Source of the DNA: Lysinibacter cavernae
Lineage (GTDB): Bacteria > Actinomycetota > Actinomycetes > Actinomycetales > Microbacteriaceae
Length of the DNA stretch: 64,000 nt
Direction of reading: 5' to 3'
Assembly (NCBI RefSeq): GCF_011758565.1
Contig: NZ_JAAMOX010000001.1
Span: 1,651,838 to 1,715,837, forward strand
In this document: one piece after another, positions 63,701 to 64,000 of the stretch
Numbering within the stretch: the stretch's first letter is position 1
How the letters are laid out: each line of letters opens with the position of its first letter
Program-made: the position numbers and the translations under genes
The notes under the pieces: model-generated
Database searches by the model: none
Told to the model about the DNA's origin: nothing
What the model saw: only the letters and a program-made list of their open reading frames with translations

Positions 63701-64000
63701 CACATAGGGGGCTGCCGCCGAGCCTGCCCCAGCAACAATCGGCGTGATCGATGTATCGGTGAGCTGCAGGCTTCCCGAGACCGTGGTTTTGGCAACGAGC
63801 GGTACCCGAAGGTCTCGAATCCATTTGGTCACCCCGACCTTGTCTCCAACGGTAAACGACGACGACCCAACATACTGCGAGGTGTCTTCTGAACCGTTTG
63901 CCGTTGCGTCAGAGACTGCCGAGTACCGCAGGAATCCATCAGCGTCGAGGGCCGAATCGGCAACCGTAATATTGCCGTTGGTTGAGATCGGCTTGACCTT
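60752..64000 (-). CDS. Giant wall-anchored Ig-repeat surface protein (module B), N-terminus beyond window
   Basis: The C-terminal 1082 residues of a second giant surface protein; the frame is open to the window edge, and its first visible residues align with residues around 1000 of the module A protein (KPIS..N, DADGFLRYSAVSDATANG, YVGSSSFTVGDKVG). It carries the same carboxypeptidase-regulatory-like domain, Ig-like repeats, beta domains, and a C-terminal LSITG, membrane helix and basic tail. It looks like a full-length paralogue produced by tandem duplication. The missing N-terminal half would be ~1000 residues if the two are colinear. Confidence 0.88.
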   Translation of the reverse strand, partial: KVKPISTNGNITVADSALDADGFLRYSAVSDATANGSEDTSQYVGSSSFTVGDKVGVTKWIRDLRVPLVAKTTVSGSLQLTDTSITPIVAGAGSAAAPYVTDFTVALMKGGSTIASTTTNAAGAFSLLSIPDLAKGDYTLAISAPSGRDLVASPLNNGAVFSGATLPGEDAEYQLVALHPGTGAAGIALYYTDTAAPVATEPALSGGVTVASLRYNPQSAALAGSDVGTTITGYTWTVLDAAAASVATGTAVAGSDGTQRITLPGSLADGAYTLSVTATDLVGNVSAPAISGYAIDRTAPVLSGETSVTFAKGDEPAPTGSQGWIDLFAVTAQDGGSGLPVSDGITVDASSVDQTVAGTYTVTFTATDAAGNTSTAFEAEYVVAYVADPTIVLGATTAFHELGSATPTDEAAVKTLFGGVTTAASGGASVASVTVSTGDVEYSVLGSYPVVFTVTDSLGYTAEVTGTLTVRDTIAPQISVTTESITYVEGDAQLTDNAAMIAAFGAVATDSGSGIASFSVDAAAVDYNRAGAYAVTFTATDSAGNTATQTVTYTVAFAGSPSVLLGNTPATYEMGDTLPANSAEWVELFEATASTAPGTTLVSLTANSSAVDATTPTAAGYVVRFTATDSYGNTFTADGMLVVADTKAPTATLGTASATHAQREPETPFGVADWLALFAVTAKDTTGGSGINQDGWAVTAGVNFAVAGEYPVEFVATDMAGNVSATVTATLTIQAPPTDAAVSLSVAQDSGVALDPSARSSTTGTFAKLTTADLQAPSARGSVELDNRGGVTYTPARDFSGQETLVVTVTDDLGQTATVTYTLTVVRKGKLITEFLPEYAVPVDGAVSIPVADVQRAVDVVGLSVDEITTPDGFAGTVTLDGDTVKFVTDGTMWHGDESFNVSLKDGLGQVTTVPVSMHVLAPAIALDRVTGYAGTTEVTVTASGLVAGNKYGVELHSTPLVLGSITADAAGSGQLTTSIPADAEVGSHTIVLVNDKQQHRGSLAFDVLPVNDYSTGDKTVVDGMGDSTVDTGALSITGSGVMSVAVWFGLVLLIAGLLALLAVRRREHTADRSGQQEERWG

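Noticed and set aside
1-64000. Insertion sequence, prophage or integrative element
   Set aside because: No transposase, integrase, phage structural or conjugation gene was found; the palindromes lack an associated mobility gene in the window.

Overview
The window is high-GC, gene-dense DNA from an actinobacterium, most likely a member of the Microbacteriaceae or a close relative. This is inferred from the codon use, the 2-methylcitrate operon, an actinobacterial dxr/rseP/ispG set, a surface protein with an LAxTG-type sorting signal, and the family content. Genus and species cannot be fixed from sequence alone. No tRNA, rRNA, CRISPR array, transposase or phage gene was recognised.

Layout. 1-3436: the 3' part of a PhzE-like anthranilate synthase/amidotransferase fusion, then a membrane-anchored PQQ-type propeller protein. 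3469-10260: the isoprenoid genes dxr and ispG with the site-2 protease rseP between them; a malic enzyme on the other strand interrupts the group, and an FKBP lipoprotein follows. 10377-14781: a propionate (2-methylcitrate) operon transcribed gntR, prpD, prpB, prpC, with a duplicated palindromic operator candidate upstream. 15079-16817: an unusual ABC ATPase and membrane partner. 16934-27624: mostly minus-strand metabolic and envelope genes (GNAT, ung, S51-like peptidase, acyltransferase with SGNH domain, saccharopine dehydrogenase-like enzyme, APC permease, DnaJ-NERD protein, SDR) plus an MFS transporter. 27801-31115: metY and metX, with a small membrane gene between them that is bracketed by two copies of an interspersed hairpin. 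31180-37509: small membrane proteins, a GNAT with a 15-bp tandem repeat at its 3' end, a DUF4375-like protein, an aquaporin with aberrant codon use, and a lipoprotein hydrolase. 37573-50651: an arylsulfatase, a wall-anchored seven-repeat RCC1 protein, an SMI1/KNR4 protein, lipoproteins, and a five-gene cluster with two dispanin (CD225)-type proteins. 51164-64000: two tandem copies of a module made of a giant wall-anchored Ig-repeat protein and an ECF sigma factor fused in one chain to a zinc-binding anti-sigma domain, a membrane segment and a C-terminal beta-rich domain.

Two things stand out. First, the duplicated surface protein plus sigma/anti-sigma fusion module at the right end looks like a self-contained cell-surface regulatory system. 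Second, the intergenic spaces carry at least seven sequence-unrelated families of 52-74 bp palindromes built on one plan (arms of about 14-20 bp, short loop, no T tract). One family occurs four times, and two copies of it bracket the small gene inside the metY-metX pair.
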